Source of the DNA: Acidobacteria bacterium Mor1
GTDB taxonomy: Bacteria; Acidobacteriota; Polarisedimenticolia; Polarisedimenticolales; Polarisedimenticolaceae
Reading direction: 5' to 3'
Assembly: GCA_001664505.1 (NCBI GenBank)
Contig: CP011806.1
Span: forward strand, 1,984,486 to 2,048,485
DNA length: 64,000 nucleotides
This document shows positions 1 to 8,679 of this stretch, piece after piece; position 1 is the first letter of the stretch, and every line of letters starts with the position of its first letter. The position numbers and the translations under genes are program-made. The notes beneath the pieces are model-generated. The model saw only the letters and a program-made list of their open reading frames with translations, searched no databases and was not told the DNA's origin.

Positions 1-6
1 AGCGGA

Positions 7-555
7 TCAGCCCTCGGGGGGAGCGTCCTGCTCACGCCGGGGCGCCTGCACCGTAACCGGGGCCGCCGCCGGGGCGGGGTCGACGCGGAAGAGCGCGCCG
101 CCGATCACGCCTCCGAGGGTACCAAACACGGCGCCGACGATCAGAGAGAAGAACAGGGCGAAGATCAGCTGGACCAGGCCGGACAAACCGGCCAGGGCGG
201 TGCTGCCGAACCACTCGGCAACGCTCAACCCGTCGATGTCCTCGCCGAAGGCCTCGAGGAAAGGCACCGAAACCGTCCACATGCCCAGAATCAGGAAGCC
301 GAACAGCGCGCCGAAGACCGTCGAGGTCATGGCGTTGATCAACCCGGTCCAGAGTCCCAGCATCGCCCCGGGGCCGGCGTCGAAGGGATACCCGACTCGG
401 CGGCACTCCTGGGAGTAGAACAGCGCCGCGACCAGCGAGGAGCCCCAGACCGTGCCGAAGCAGGTCAGGCAATCCACGCAGCCGCAGCAGCCGAGGGAGG
501 TCCCCGCGGAGATCAGGCCGAAGATCACGCCCGGGATCAGCGCCCACTTGAACAT
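7..555 (-). CDS. Cys-rich multi-pass membrane protein, unknown function
   Basis: The protein has 182 residues and about four hydrophobic segments, starting directly with a membrane-like segment (MFKWALIPGV). A cysteine cluster, GCCGCVDCLTC, lies near residue 25; a Pro/Ala-rich soluble tail ends the chain. The cysteines could bind a metal or form disulfides, but no family is recognised. I chose the ATG at 555 because the longer in-frame extension to 663 is Arg/Pro-rich, unlike a real N-terminus, and would overlap the neighbouring gene. It lies 25 bases downstream of the DUF2085 gene on the same strand, so co-transcription is likely. Confidence 0.7.
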   Translation of the reverse strand: MFKWALIPGVIFGLISAGTSLGCCGCVDCLTCFGTVWGSSLVAALFYSQECRRVGYPFDAGPGAMLGLWTGLINAMTSTVFGALFGFLILGMWTVSVPFLEAFGEDIDGLSVAEWFGSTALAGLSGLVQLIFALFFSLIVGAVFGTLGGVIGGALFRVDPAPAAAPVTVQAPRREQDAPPEG

Positions 556-580
556 GCTCGGTTGCTGCAAATCGTTCCTC

Positions 581-1093
581 TCAGACCGCCGATTCGGAGT
601 CGGCCGAAGGCGCCGGGGCGGTTCCACCCCGGCCTCGCGCCCATTGCAACGCAATGGCGGCAACTCCGGTTCCCAGGAACAGGCCGATCACCGCTCCGGT
701 ACCGACCCCGAGGAGTGCCCGGGGCACATTGGGCAGATTGGGCAATCCCAGGATCCCGAGCCCCACGTCCAGCACGTTGAGCCCCAGGGCGGCCAGGAAC
801 CAGGAGGTCGGGGGCCGGTAGCCGGGCCTGGCCAAGAAACCGTAGGCCCACAGCCCCAGGGTCCCGCCGGCATAGAGCCCGATGCATCGGGCGCAAACCG
901 CCATGGGCTCACCGTCGATCATCAGGCTGCGCCAGGGCATCTGGTGGCAGCTCGGCGATGCCAGCAGGCGGATCACCGCCGCCGGCCCCTCGGCGAGAAA
1001 GGGGGGCAAGGCGAGGGTCACGGTGAAGGCGGTGGCCAATGCGGCCACGGCCCATACCAGCCCGCGGCTCCACCAGCGCTCCTTTCGGGTCAT
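581..1093 (-). CDS. DUF2085 family membrane protein
   Basis: This 170-residue protein has an N-terminal membrane segment, then the DUF2085 signature: a CHQ motif (about residues 49-51, in PSCHQMP) and a CARC-x-G-x-Y motif (about residues 67-73). Two or three further membrane helices follow. The invariant Cys/His residues suggest metal binding, but the family has no established function. The start at 1093 faces the divergent topoisomerase gene, with about 86 bases between them for two promoters. Confidence 0.85.
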   Translation of the reverse strand: MTRKERWWSRGLVWAVAALATAFTVTLALPPFLAEGPAAVIRLLASPSCHQMPWRSLMIDGEPMAVCARCIGLYAGGTLGLWAYGFLARPGYRPPTSWFLAALGLNVLDVGLGILGLPNLPNVPRALLGVGTGAVIGLFLGTGVAAIALQWARGRGGTAPAPSADSESAV

Positions 1094-1179
1094 CGGTCCT
1101 CCGGTCGCTCCTGTCGGATTCTATCGAAACCCAGGAGGGTGGATATAGAATCCCGGCGTCTCGATCGATGGAGGGGCCG

Positions 1180-2787
1180 ATGGCCGCGACCCGCAAGACC
1201 GCGAAGAAGACCGGCACGAAGAAGAAGGCGCGCTCCCGCGAAGACGCCACCTCGATGGCCGCCCGGCAGCGGGACATCTCCGTCTCCGAATTCTTCACCA
1301 AGAACCGCCACCTGCTCGGCTTCGACAACCCGCAGAAGGCGCTGTTGACCACGATCAAGGAAGCGGTGGACAACTCCCTGGATGCCTGCGAAGAGGCGGG
1401 CATCCTGCCGGAGCTGATGATCGAGATCATGGAGATGGGCCCCGAACGCTACCGGGTCGCGATCCAGGACAACGGCCCCGGCATCGTCAAGGCCCAGGTG
1501 CCCAAGATCTTCGGCAAGCTGCTCTACGGCTCGAAGTTCCACCGCCTCAAACAGCAGCGGGGCCAGCAAGGCATCGGTATCTCGGCGGCGGGCATGTACG
1601 GCATGCTGACCACCGGCAAGCCGGTACGGATCTTCTCGCGCACCGGAAAGCGCAAGCAGGCCCATCAGTTCGAGGTCGCCGTCGACACCAAGAAGAACGC
1701 CCCGGTGGTGAGCAAGGACGACGTGGTCGAGTGGCCGGTCGACCATGGCACCCGGGTCGAGATCGAACTGGAAGCGACCTACAAGAAGGGACGCCGCTCG
1801 GTGGACGACTACATCGAGCAGACCGCCCTGGCCAACCCCCACGCCACGATCTTCTACTACCCGCCCAAGGGAGAAGCGGTTCAGTACCCCCGGGTCTCGC
1901 CGGAACTGCCCAAGGAAGCCCTGGAGATCAAACCGCACCCTTACGGCGTCGAACTCGGCATCCTGATGCGGATGATGAAGGAGACCCAGGGCAAACACCT
2001 GCGGAGCGCGCTCCAGCAGGATTTCAGCCGGGTCAGCGGCGCCGTGGCCGACAGGATCATCGAGGAGGCCAAGCTGTCGCCCAAGGCGCGGCCCAAGAGC
2101 CTCAACGCCAACCAGCTCGAAGCGCTGTTCAAGGCGATTCCCAAGGTCAAGGTCCTGGCGCCGCCGACGGCGTGCCTTTCCCCCATCGGCGAAGAGCTGC
2201 TGGCCCGCGGACTGGACACCCGGATCCCGTCGGATTTCTTCACCGCGGTGACCCGCCCTCCGGCGGTCTACCGGGGCAACCCGTTCCAGATCGAGGTCGG
2301 CCTGGTCTACGGCGGAGAACAGCCTGCCGACGAGCTGGTGACCCTGTATCGCTTTGCCAACCGGGTGCCGCTGCAGTACCAGCAATCCGCCTGCGCCATC
2401 AGCAAGTCGGTGCTGGGTACCGATTGGAAGAAGTACGGCCTACAACAGTCCCGGGGTGCCCTGCCGACCGCGCCGATGTCGGTGGTGGTGCACATCGCGT
2501 CGGTCTGGGTGCCGTTCACGTCGGAGTCCAAGGAGGCGGTCGCCTCCTACCCCGAGATCATCAAGGAGATCCGGCTGGCGCTGCAGGAAGCCGGCCGGCG
2601 GTTGGCCACCTTCGTGCGCAAGCGGCGCCGGGAGGCCGACGAACTGAAGAAACGGGCCTACATCGAGCGCTACATCCCCCACATCGGCGACGCCCTGGGA
2701 GATATCCTCGGCTTCTCCGAACGCAAGAAGGCCAACACGGTTTCCAACCTCAAGACGATCCTCGAACGCAGCCGCAAGATGGGCTGA
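1180..2787 (+). CDS. top6B: DNA topoisomerase VI subunit B (Top6B)
   Basis: The protein (535 residues) is close to the length of archaeal Top6B. Subunit B is the GHKL ATPase half of the type IIB topoisomerase that passes one duplex through another; subunit A makes the break. The Bergerat fold is intact: E61 and N65 in [15 protein letters not shown] at about 97-102, GQQGIG at about 128-133 and a later HGT motif. The H2TH and transducer regions follow, and the end is a basic helix. The N-terminal 25 residues are Lys/Arg-rich. I chose the ATG at 1180 because GGAGG lies at 1171-1175; an in-frame ATG at 1168 is the alternative. No top6A gene is in the window, although the two are normally adjacent in archaea. 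Confidence 0.93.
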   Translation: MAATRKTAKKTGTKKKARSREDATSMAARQRDISVSEFFTKNRHLLGFDNPQKALLTTIKEAVDNSLDACEEAGILPELMIEIMEMGPERYRVAIQDNGPGIVKAQVPKIFGKLLYGSKFHRLKQQRGQQGIGISAAGMYGMLTTGKPVRIFSRTGKRKQAHQFEVAVDTKKNAPVVSKDDVVEWPVDHGTRVEIELEATYKKGRRSVDDYIEQTALANPHATIFYYPPKGEAVQYPRVSPELPKEALEIKPHPYGVELGILMRMMKETQGKHLRSALQQDFSRVSGAVADRIIEEAKLSPKARPKSLNANQLEALFKAIPKVKVLAPPTACLSPIGEELLARGLDTRIPSDFFTAVTRPPAVYRGNPFQIEVGLVYGGEQPADELVTLYRFANRVPLQYQQSACAISKSVLGTDWKKYGLQQSRGALPTAPMSVVVHIASVWVPFTSESKEAVASYPEIIKEIRLALQEAGRRLATFVRKRRREADELKKRAYIERYIPHIGDALGDILGFSERKKANTVSNLKTILERSRKMG

Positions 2788-2841
2788 ACGGCGGAGCGCC
2801 GTTTGGGCGGCGGCGAAGATCGCCGGACCCGGGAGACGACC

Positions 2842-3183
2842 ATGATCGAACTGATCTGCACCAAGACCTGAAGCACCTGTCGCAAGGCGGTCGCCTTGCT
2901 CGACGAACACGGGATCGAGTACCGCTACCGGGAGTACCGCAAGGAGCCGCTCTCGGCGACGGAGATCCGCTCGGTGCTGAAGAAGCTGGGCCTGAAGGTC
3001 CACGACGTGCTGCGCAAGAACGACAAGGCGTTCAAGGAGCTGAGACTGCGCGGCGATGAACCGGCGTCCAAGCTGATTCCGCTGATGGCCGAGCACCCGA
3101 CTCTGCTGCAGCGCCCGATCGGTGTCGCCGGCAACAAGGCGGTGGTCGGCCGCCCCCCGGACAACCTGCTCGAGTTGAAGTAG
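2842..3183 (+). CDS. ArsC/Spx-family thioredoxin-fold selenoprotein (UGA read as Sec at residue 10)
   Basis: Translation from the ATG at 2842 (GGGAGA at 2831-2836) meets TGA at 2869-2871, then continues open for 103 codons. The result is a complete 113-residue ArsC-family protein. The UGA sits exactly where the first cysteine of the family's CxxC motif belongs (T-U-S-T-C-R-K). Downstream family motifs are intact: YREYRKEPL, LRKNDKAFKEL, RPIGVAGNKAVVGRPP. A hairpin matching bacterial SECIS geometry begins ten bases after the UGA. ArsC-like UxxC selenoproteins are known from marine metagenomes. Expected role: thiol/selenol redox enzyme, either arsenate reductase-like or Spx-like. Alternatives are a nonsense mutation or a sequencing error. 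The gene lies 54 bases after top6B. Confidence 0.82.
2882..2899 (+). promoter_or_regulatory. bacterial SECIS-like stem-loop
   Basis: Arms GCAAGGC (2882-2888) and GCCTTGC (2893-2899) pair perfectly over seven base pairs around a GGTC loop (2889-2892). GTC (2879-2881) can add pairs with GAC (2902-2904) past a two-base bulge. The loop begins 17 bases after the UGA and starts with GG. This fits the usual bacterial SECIS limits: a short stem, a guanine in the first two loop positions, and a loop about 16-37 bases past the UGA. It would recruit SelB with Sec-tRNA. Confidence 0.75.
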
Positions 3184-3189
3184 CCGGCG

Positions 3190-3206
3190 CCGGGGCTAGC
3201 CCCCGG
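3190..3206. terminator. possible bidirectional hairpin between convergent genes
   Basis: CCGGGG (3190-3195) pairs with CCCCGG (3201-3206) across a five-base loop. It lies between the convergent stop codons of the selenoprotein and the beta-lactamase-like gene and overlaps the latter's stop. There is no U-tract on either side, so intrinsic termination is uncertain. Confidence 0.3.
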
Positions 3207-4707
3207 CCAGCCTCTTCAACACCTCCCGAGCGTGGTCGTTGTCCGGGTCCATCTCCAGCGCCCTTGCGTAGTTCACGCCGGCCAGCTCGTCGTTGCCCTG
3301 CTCGAGATAGGCCTCGCCCAGGCTGTCGTAGCCGTTGGCCACGTCGGGGTAGAGTTCGACGTTGAGCGCCAGCACCTCGACCGCCCGGTCGTACTCCTCC
3401 CGGCCCATCAGGTAGTAGCCGAAGTCGTTGAGCGGGTCGGGAGAGTAGGCGTAGGTCGCATCCTGCTCGTCGATCACCCGCCGGTAGAACGCACCCGCCT
3501 GTTCGATACCCTGGTCTCGATAGAGCGGCGCGAACTCGCTCAGGATCGGACGCTTGACCTCAGGAAGCTCCTGCCCCAGCAGAACCGCCGTCAATCCGTC
3601 CCGTAGCAGCCCTGTGGGGCAGCGGCTGTAGTTGGAGACCACGGCGAAGCCGCTGTTGCTCTCGGGCAGGAGCATCAGGTAGCTGCGGAATCCATCGTCT
3701 CCACCGCTGTGGGCCACGGTTCGTTGTCCGTCGACCTCGCCGATGAACCAGCTCAGGCCGACGTGGCGCCGCCCCCACGCGGGGCCGGGTTTCCACAACT
3801 CGTCGAACGCCGCTTCGGACAGGATCCGCCGGCCGTCCAGTTCGCCCCGGTTGAGGTTGGCCTGGATCCAGCGGGCGATCTCCGGCGGGTTGGAGTTGAG
3901 GGTCGAACTCGGGGCGTGGCGGCGGTTGTAGGGGTAATGCCCCAGGGCCACCGGTTCGTAGTCCCAGCCGTGACCGGTCGTTCGCCGCTCCTGCGGGATC
4001 TCCGGATAGAAGAACGTGCTGTGGGTCATGCCCAGCGGCTCCAGGATCCGGGCCTCCATGAAGTCCTCGAAGCTCTGCCCGCTGACCTTGGCGATCAGGT
4101 CACCGAGGGTGTCGAAGGCCCGGTTGCTGTAGCGCGCCTGCTCCCCCGGCGGGGCGATGAGGCTCTCGTCCGCGAGCTCCCTTACGTACTTTTCCGCCTC
4201 ACCCTCGCCGCTCTGCGGGTTGCGCCAGTCGTAGTCCGAGACGTCGGGCATGCCCGAGGTGTGGTTGAGCATCTGGCGAATGGTGATCTCGGCCGCAGCC
4301 GCATCCTGCAGCTTGAAGTAGGGCAAGTGGGAAACCACGGTATCGTCGAGCCCCAGCTTGCCGTCCTCGACGAGTTGCATGATCGCCGTGGCGACGAAGG
4401 GCTTGGATACCGAGGCGAAGTGCAGCAGGTGCCCGGCCTGTAGCGGCGCCCGGCTCTCGGTGTCGGCGACACCCCGGGTGGCGCTGTAGACGACCTCCCC
4501 CTCATGAACCACCGCGACGCTGAGACCGGGGACGCCGTGGGCCTCGACTACGGCGTCGATGAAACCGTCGAGGGTCTCGGCCATCGGCGAGGCTGCCGGG
4601 TCTTCCGGCGGTGCAGCAGCGGGATCCTCATCGGAACTCGAGCCGCAACCCAGCGGGAGCAGCGAGACCAGGACCACGATCAGCCAGGCAATGGTTCGAC
4701 GACGCAT
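3196..4707 (-). CDS. serine beta-lactamase-family lipoprotein with C-terminal TPR
   Basis: The 503-residue product starts with a lipoprotein signal (LPLGC, Cys21). The class C beta-lactamase/DD-peptidase fold follows, with SVSK (S99 nucleophile, K102), YSN (193-195) and HSGG (333-336) in place of KTG. These are the marks of the broad Beta-lactamase (PF00144) family of esterases and peptidases. From about residue 395 there are two or three TPR-like repeats, a common arrangement in secreted members of this family. The substrate cannot be told from sequence; drug resistance should not be assumed. It follows TerC on the same strand after 111 bases. Confidence 0.88.
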   Translation of the reverse strand: MRRRTIAWLIVVLVSLLPLGCGSSSDEDPAAAPPEDPAASPMAETLDGFIDAVVEAHGVPGLSVAVVHEGEVVYSATRGVADTESRAPLQAGHLLHFASVSKPFVATAIMQLVEDGKLGLDDTVVSHLPYFKLQDAAAAEITIRQMLNHTSGMPDVSDYDWRNPQSGEGEAEKYVRELADESLIAPPGEQARYSNRAFDTLGDLIAKVSGQSFEDFMEARILEPLGMTHSTFFYPEIPQERRTTGHGWDYEPVALGHYPYNRRHAPSSTLNSNPPEIARWIQANLNRGELDGRRILSEAAFDELWKPGPAWGRRHVGLSWFIGEVDGQRTVAHSGGDDGFRSYLMLLPESNSGFAVVSNYSRCPTGLLRDGLTAVLLGQELPEVKRPILSEFAPLYRDQGIEQAGAFYRRVIDEQDATYAYSPDPLNDFGYYLMGREEYDRAVEVLALNVELYPDVANGYDSLGEAYLEQGNDELAGVNYARALEMDPDNDHAREVLKRLAGG

Positions 4708-4818
4708 CGGGCCACCTCCGAACGGGAGTTCTCCCGGGACGGAAGTCGCCCCTGCCCCCTTGCCCGAACAACGCCGCCGGGGCGGGTGCGGTTACAGGGC
4801 TGCGTTCGGTTTCGACCG

Positions 4819-5616
4819 CTACTTCTTGCGGTGGTGCAACTCCACCGGGTGCTGTTCCCGTTTGCGCTCGTACCAGTTCTGGTAGAGATCGACGCAGAAC
4901 ATCAGGATCAGCACGAAGATCACGATCCACTGGGGCACGTAGGGGAAGGAATCGTCGCCGACCTTCAGATGAGCGACATGACCGCCCTCGAGGAACAGCA
5001 CGAAGCCGATCAGCAGCATCACGAACAGGCCGAGGATCTCGAAGTCCGGGTTCCTGCTCAGGTAGTCGGCGATCTTCGCGGCGAAGGCCAGCATCAACGC
5101 CACCGAGATGACCACCGAACCGACCATCACCGGGAAGCGGTCGGTCATGCCGACGACGGTCAGGATCGAATCCACCGAGAAGAGCAGGTTCATCGCCACG
5201 ATCACCGTGACGACCTCGGCGAACTTCCCCGCCTTGCCCAGTTCCTTCTCGCCGACCCCCTTGGCCTTGACCCGCAGTTCCTTGATGCCCTTCCAGATCA
5301 ACACCAACCCGCCGAGGATCAGCACGATGGACTTGACGTTCCACTCGGCTTCGAAGTGAATGCCGAACAGATAGGTGTCCATCGAATTGAAGACCGAGAT
5401 GGCGTAGGTCAGGATGTAGCTGACCAGGGACAGCAGCACGATGCGGAACAGCATCGCCAGGATCAACCCCCAGCGCACCGCCTTGTCCCGCTCGCTGGGC
5501 GGAAGCTTGTTGGCGATGATGGTGATGATGATCAGGTTGTCCGCGCCCAGGGCGATCTGCACCAGGGTCACCGAAAACAACGCCACCCAGAATCCGGGAT
5601 CCATCAAGAAATCCAT
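4819..5616 (-). CDS. TerC family integral membrane protein
   Basis: This protein has 265 residues and about seven membrane segments. The typical TerC features are present: an acidic residue in membrane context near the start (ALGADNLIII), a second one in MNLLFSVDSILT, and a C-terminal FLEGGHVAHL stretch. The family is linked to tellurite resistance and to metal (Mn) export loading of secreted proteins; its role here is not shown by context. It starts 36 bases after the ABC-F gene, so the two are probably co-transcribed. Confidence 0.92.
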   Translation of the reverse strand: MDFLMDPGFWVALFSVTLVQIALGADNLIIITIIANKLPPSERDKAVRWGLILAMLFRIVLLSLVSYILTYAISVFNSMDTYLFGIHFEAEWNVKSIVLILGGLVLIWKGIKELRVKAKGVGEKELGKAGKFAEVVTVIVAMNLLFSVDSILTVVGMTDRFPVMVGSVVISVALMLAFAAKIADYLSRNPDFEILGLFVMLLIGFVLFLEGGHVAHLKVGDDSFPYVPQWIVIFVLILMFCVDLYQNWYERKREQHPVELHHRKK

Positions 5617-5652
5617 GTCTCAGCAAATCCTCATTGAACGGGGACGCGCATT

Positions 5653-7626
5653 CTATTCCGGAAAGGCCTCGGCCAGGGCCTCCCAACGCTCGTAGAGCTC
5701 GGCCAGCTTCGATTCCGCGTCGGCCAGTTCCTTGCCGATCTCCGCAGCAGCCTCGGGATTGGAGTAGACCTCGGGATCCGCCTGGCGAGCCGTCAGCGTC
5801 TCGATCCGGCTCTCCAGCAGCTGGATCTCCTGCTCCACCGGCCCCAGCTGCTCCTCCCGGGCCTTGCGTTCCCGGTAGCGCCGGTTGCGCTCCTCGGCCT
5901 CGAGCCGCCGGGATTCCTTGTCTTTCTGGCGGGCGGCCTGTTTTTCCGCCGGCGTGGACGAGGCCACCGGTTGGTCCGGACGCTCGGTGTCGTCCAGGGT
6001 CACCGGCTGCCCCTGGCTCGCCCGCCAGCGCTTCCACTCGACGTAGCTGTCGTAGTCGCCGGGATGCACCTCGGCCCGTCCGCCACCCACGATGGCGATC
6101 GAGGTCGCCACCCGGTTGATGAAATAACGATCGTGTGAGATCAACACGAGGGTGCCCTCGTACTGGTTCAGCGCCTCCTCCAGCACCTCGCGGCTGGGCA
6201 GGTCGAGGTGGTTGGTCGGCTCGTCCAGCAGCAGCAGGTTCATCGGCCGCACCAGCAACTTGCAGAGCGCCAGCCGCGCCTTCTCCCCTCCGGAGAGCAC
6301 ACCGACCCGCTTCTCCACCGCTTCACCCTTGAACAGGAAGCTGCCGAGCATCGAACGAAGCCGCGGCCGGAGGTCCAACGGGGCCACCGACTCCATCTCT
6401 TCGAGCACCGTGGCCTCGGCGTCCAGTTCGTCGAGTTGGTGCTGGGCGTAGTAGCGGCGCACCACGTTGTGGCCCAGCTCCAGCTCACCGTCGTCGTAGT
6501 CGACCTTGCCCGCCAGCATCTTGAGCAGCGTCGATTTGCCGGCGCCGTTGGGGCCCATCAGCGCAATGCGCTCCCCTCGGCGCAGCATCAGGTTCAGCGA
6601 GCGGTAGACCTCGTTGTCGCCGTAGCTCTTGGCCAGGTCTTCGATGCGCACGGCGATATCGCCGCTGCGGGGCGCCGGCGGGAATCCGAAGCGCACGCTG
6701 CCCCCACGGGACTCGACGTGGATCGTCTCCTGCTTCTCCAGCGCCTTGATCCGCGACTGCACCTGTTTGGCCTTGGTGTTCTTGTAGCGGAAGCGTTCGA
6801 TGAAACGTTCGACCTTGGCCCGCTCCTTGGCCTGCTGCTTCGCCGCGGCCTCCAGGCGCTCTTCCCGTTCCGCCCGCTCGGTCAGGTAGTTGTCGTAGGA
6901 GCCGGGGAAACGGGTGATCACCCCGCGGTCCAACTCCACTACCTCCCGCACCATGCGGTTGAGGAAGTAGCGATCGTGGGACACCACGACGAAGGCGCCC
7001 TCGTAGGCGTCGAGAAACTGCTCGAGCCAGTCGATCGCCTCGAGGTCCAGATGGTTGGTCGGCTCATCGAGCAGCAACACGCCGGGCTCGCCCAGCAGCA
7101 GCCCGGCGAGGACCACCCGCATGCGCCAACCGCCCGAGAGTTTCTCGACGTCGGCGTGATGCAGGTCCTCGGTCACACCCAGGCCCGAGAGAATCGCCCG
7201 GGCGCGGGCTTCGACCTCATCGCCGCCCAGCGCCTCGAACTGCTGGCGCAGTTCGCCGTAGCGCTCGGTCATGCCTGCGAGTTGCTCGTCCCCTTCGGTG
7301 AGCCGGGACATTTCTCGCTCGAGCTCGGCCAACCGGTCCTCCAGGGTGCGCACCTCCGGGAAGCCGGCCAGCACCACGTTGAGCACCGAGCCCCCTTCGA
7401 TGGTCTCGACCTCCTGGGACAGATATCCGATACGCAAGGCGTTGGGCTTCTGCACACTCCCGCCGTCGGGGCGGTCCTGGCCGGTGATCATGCGCAACAG
7501 GGTGGTCTTGCCCGCCCCGTTGGGGCCGACCAGCCCCACCCGGGACTGGGGCTGGATCGTCCAGCTCAGCCCGTCGAACAGGACCTGCGGCCCGAATTGC
7601 CGCTCGATGCCTTCCAATCGAATCAC
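5653..7626 (-). CDS. ABC-F family ATPase (ribosome-associated, Uup/EttA-like)
   Basis: The product has 657 residues and two ABC domains but no membrane segments, as in the ABC-F translation factors. Each domain has a Walker A (GPNGAGKTT near residue 36; GPNGAGKST near 365), a signature (LSGGWRM; LSGGEKA) and a Walker B (LLLDEPTNHLDL). Between them lies the charged P-site tRNA interaction motif linker. A C-terminal coiled coil of about 100 residues (E/R/Q-rich) is as in Uup and YheS. It probably acts on ribosomes or in DNA repair rather than transport. It is the first gene of a leftward set with TerC. Confidence 0.93.
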   Translation of the reverse strand: MIRLEGIERQFGPQVLFDGLSWTIQPQSRVGLVGPNGAGKTTLLRMITGQDRPDGGSVQKPNALRIGYLSQEVETIEGGSVLNVVLAGFPEVRTLEDRLAELEREMSRLTEGDEQLAGMTERYGELRQQFEALGGDEVEARARAILSGLGVTEDLHHADVEKLSGGWRMRVVLAGLLLGEPGVLLLDEPTNHLDLEAIDWLEQFLDAYEGAFVVVSHDRYFLNRMVREVVELDRGVITRFPGSYDNYLTERAEREERLEAAAKQQAKERAKVERFIERFRYKNTKAKQVQSRIKALEKQETIHVESRGGSVRFGFPPAPRSGDIAVRIEDLAKSYGDNEVYRSLNLMLRRGERIALMGPNGAGKSTLLKMLAGKVDYDDGELELGHNVVRRYYAQHQLDELDAEATVLEEMESVAPLDLRPRLRSMLGSFLFKGEAVEKRVGVLSGGEKARLALCKLLVRPMNLLLLDEPTNHLDLPSREVLEEALNQYEGTLVLISHDRYFINRVATSIAIVGGGRAEVHPGDYDSYVEWKRWRASQGQPVTLDDTERPDQPVASSTPAEKQAARQKDKESRRLEAEERNRRYRERKAREEQLGPVEQEIQLLESRIETLTARQADPEVYSNPEAAAEIGKELADAESKLAELYERWEALAEAFPE

Positions 7627-7743
7627 GCCGTGCTCACCCTGAAACCGTCCGCAGCAACCGGGGCCGCGGGATTGACCCGCTGCCGGGTTTTCGGGAGAAT
7701 CCCGCGAACGTACCGACTCAAGCTACAACGAAAGGGCCCCCAG

Positions 7744-8199
7744 ATGGAATCCGGAGAAAGCCTCGAACAACTAGGCGCAGGCGTCGGCATGCTGATGGCG
7801 CTGCTGATCGGGTTCGGGATCGCGCTGATCCCCCAGATCATCATCAACCTGCTGCTCACGTCGCTCCTGAACGGGATTCCCGAGCAGTACCGCAGGACCT
7901 CGCCGCTGATGATCTGGCTGCTGCTGGTTCCCTGCGTCAACCTGATCCTGGGATTCTTCGTCTACCCCAAGCTTCCCGAGTCCTTCCGCGCCTACTTCGA
8001 CGCTCAGGGGGACCAGAGCCACGGCGACTGCGGACAGACCCTCGGCTGGGCCATCCCGATCCTGTTCCTCACGGCGATGATCCCGTACCTCGGCTGCGTC
8101 ACCGCCATCGTCGGACTGGTCATCTTGATCGTCTACATGATCAAGCTGTTCGAGCTCAAGAAGCTGGTCCAGAGCGGGTCCTCGACCTCGGCCATCTGA
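7744..8199 (+). CDS. small multi-pass membrane protein, unknown function
   Basis: This 151-residue protein has three or four hydrophobic helices (around residues 12-37, 55-72, 98-120 and 118-135) and a short acidic start. No named family is recognised. ATG 7744 has an AAGGG box at 7732-7736. It runs divergently from the ABC-F gene across 117 bases and is followed after three bases by the DUF2752 gene, so these two form a likely operon. Confidence 0.75.
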   Translation: MESGESLEQLGAGVGMLMALLIGFGIALIPQIIINLLLTSLLNGIPEQYRRTSPLMIWLLLVPCVNLILGFFVYPKLPESFRAYFDAQGDQSHGDCGQTLGWAIPILFLTAMIPYLGCVTAIVGLVILIVYMIKLFELKKLVQSGSSTSAI

Positions 8200-8202
8200 T
8201 CG

Positions 8203-8598
8203 ATGACGGGCAGGCGTATCTCCGGGACGCTCGGCGCCGGCGGCCTGGCGGCCGCGACCGCCCTGGCGGTGTCCTTCGTCTACACCCCGGCAACGCTGCC
8301 GCAGATTCCGTTGTGCTGGTTCTCCCGGATCAGCGGAATGTCCTGCGGCGGCTGCGGGCTGACCCGGGCGGTCTGTGCCATCTCCCACGGAGACTGGCGC
8401 GCCGCCTGGGAGTTCAACCCCTTCGGTTTCGTCTGCTACGGGGTGCTGTGGCTGATCGCCGCGCTACCCCTGATCGAGTACGCCTCGCCGGGGAGCGCCG
8501 GGCGGATCCTGCGCAGCCGCCTGGCCGGAATCGCCGGCGCCGCGCTTGTGATCGGCATCAGCCTACTCGGCATCTCGAGGATCCACGGCGCCGGATAG
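8203..8598 (+). CDS. DUF2752 family membrane protein
   Basis: This 131-residue protein carries the DUF2752 hallmark CGGCGLTRA (about residues 47-55), which follows an exported or membrane segment. It then has AWEFNPFG and two more membrane helices. The family is widespread in membrane contexts and has no proven function. The start three bases after the upstream stop suggests coupled translation. Confidence 0.85.
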   Translation: MTGRRISGTLGAGGLAAATALAVSFVYTPATLPQIPLCWFSRISGMSCGGCGLTRAVCAISHGDWRAAWEFNPFGFVCYGVLWLIAALPLIEYASPGSAGRILRSRLAGIAGAALVIGISLLGISRIHGAG

Positions 8599-8679
8599 CC
8601 ACCGAGGCCCTCGTGTGGTTTCCGCGGTTTCGCGGAATTATATTTTGCCGCGAACGCCCTTCGGCGAACGCGAGGCCAC

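Noticed and set aside
2842-2871. Frameshift or pseudogene explanation for the split ArsC-like gene
   Set aside because: The frame does not change across the UGA, all downstream family motifs are intact, and the UGA falls on the catalytic Cys with a SECIS-like hairpin after it; Sec is the better reading, although reads should be checked.
3196-4707. Antibiotic-resistance beta-lactamase
   Set aside because: The SxxK/YxN/HxGG pattern with a TPR tail fits the broad esterase/peptidase family; nothing shows drug hydrolysis.
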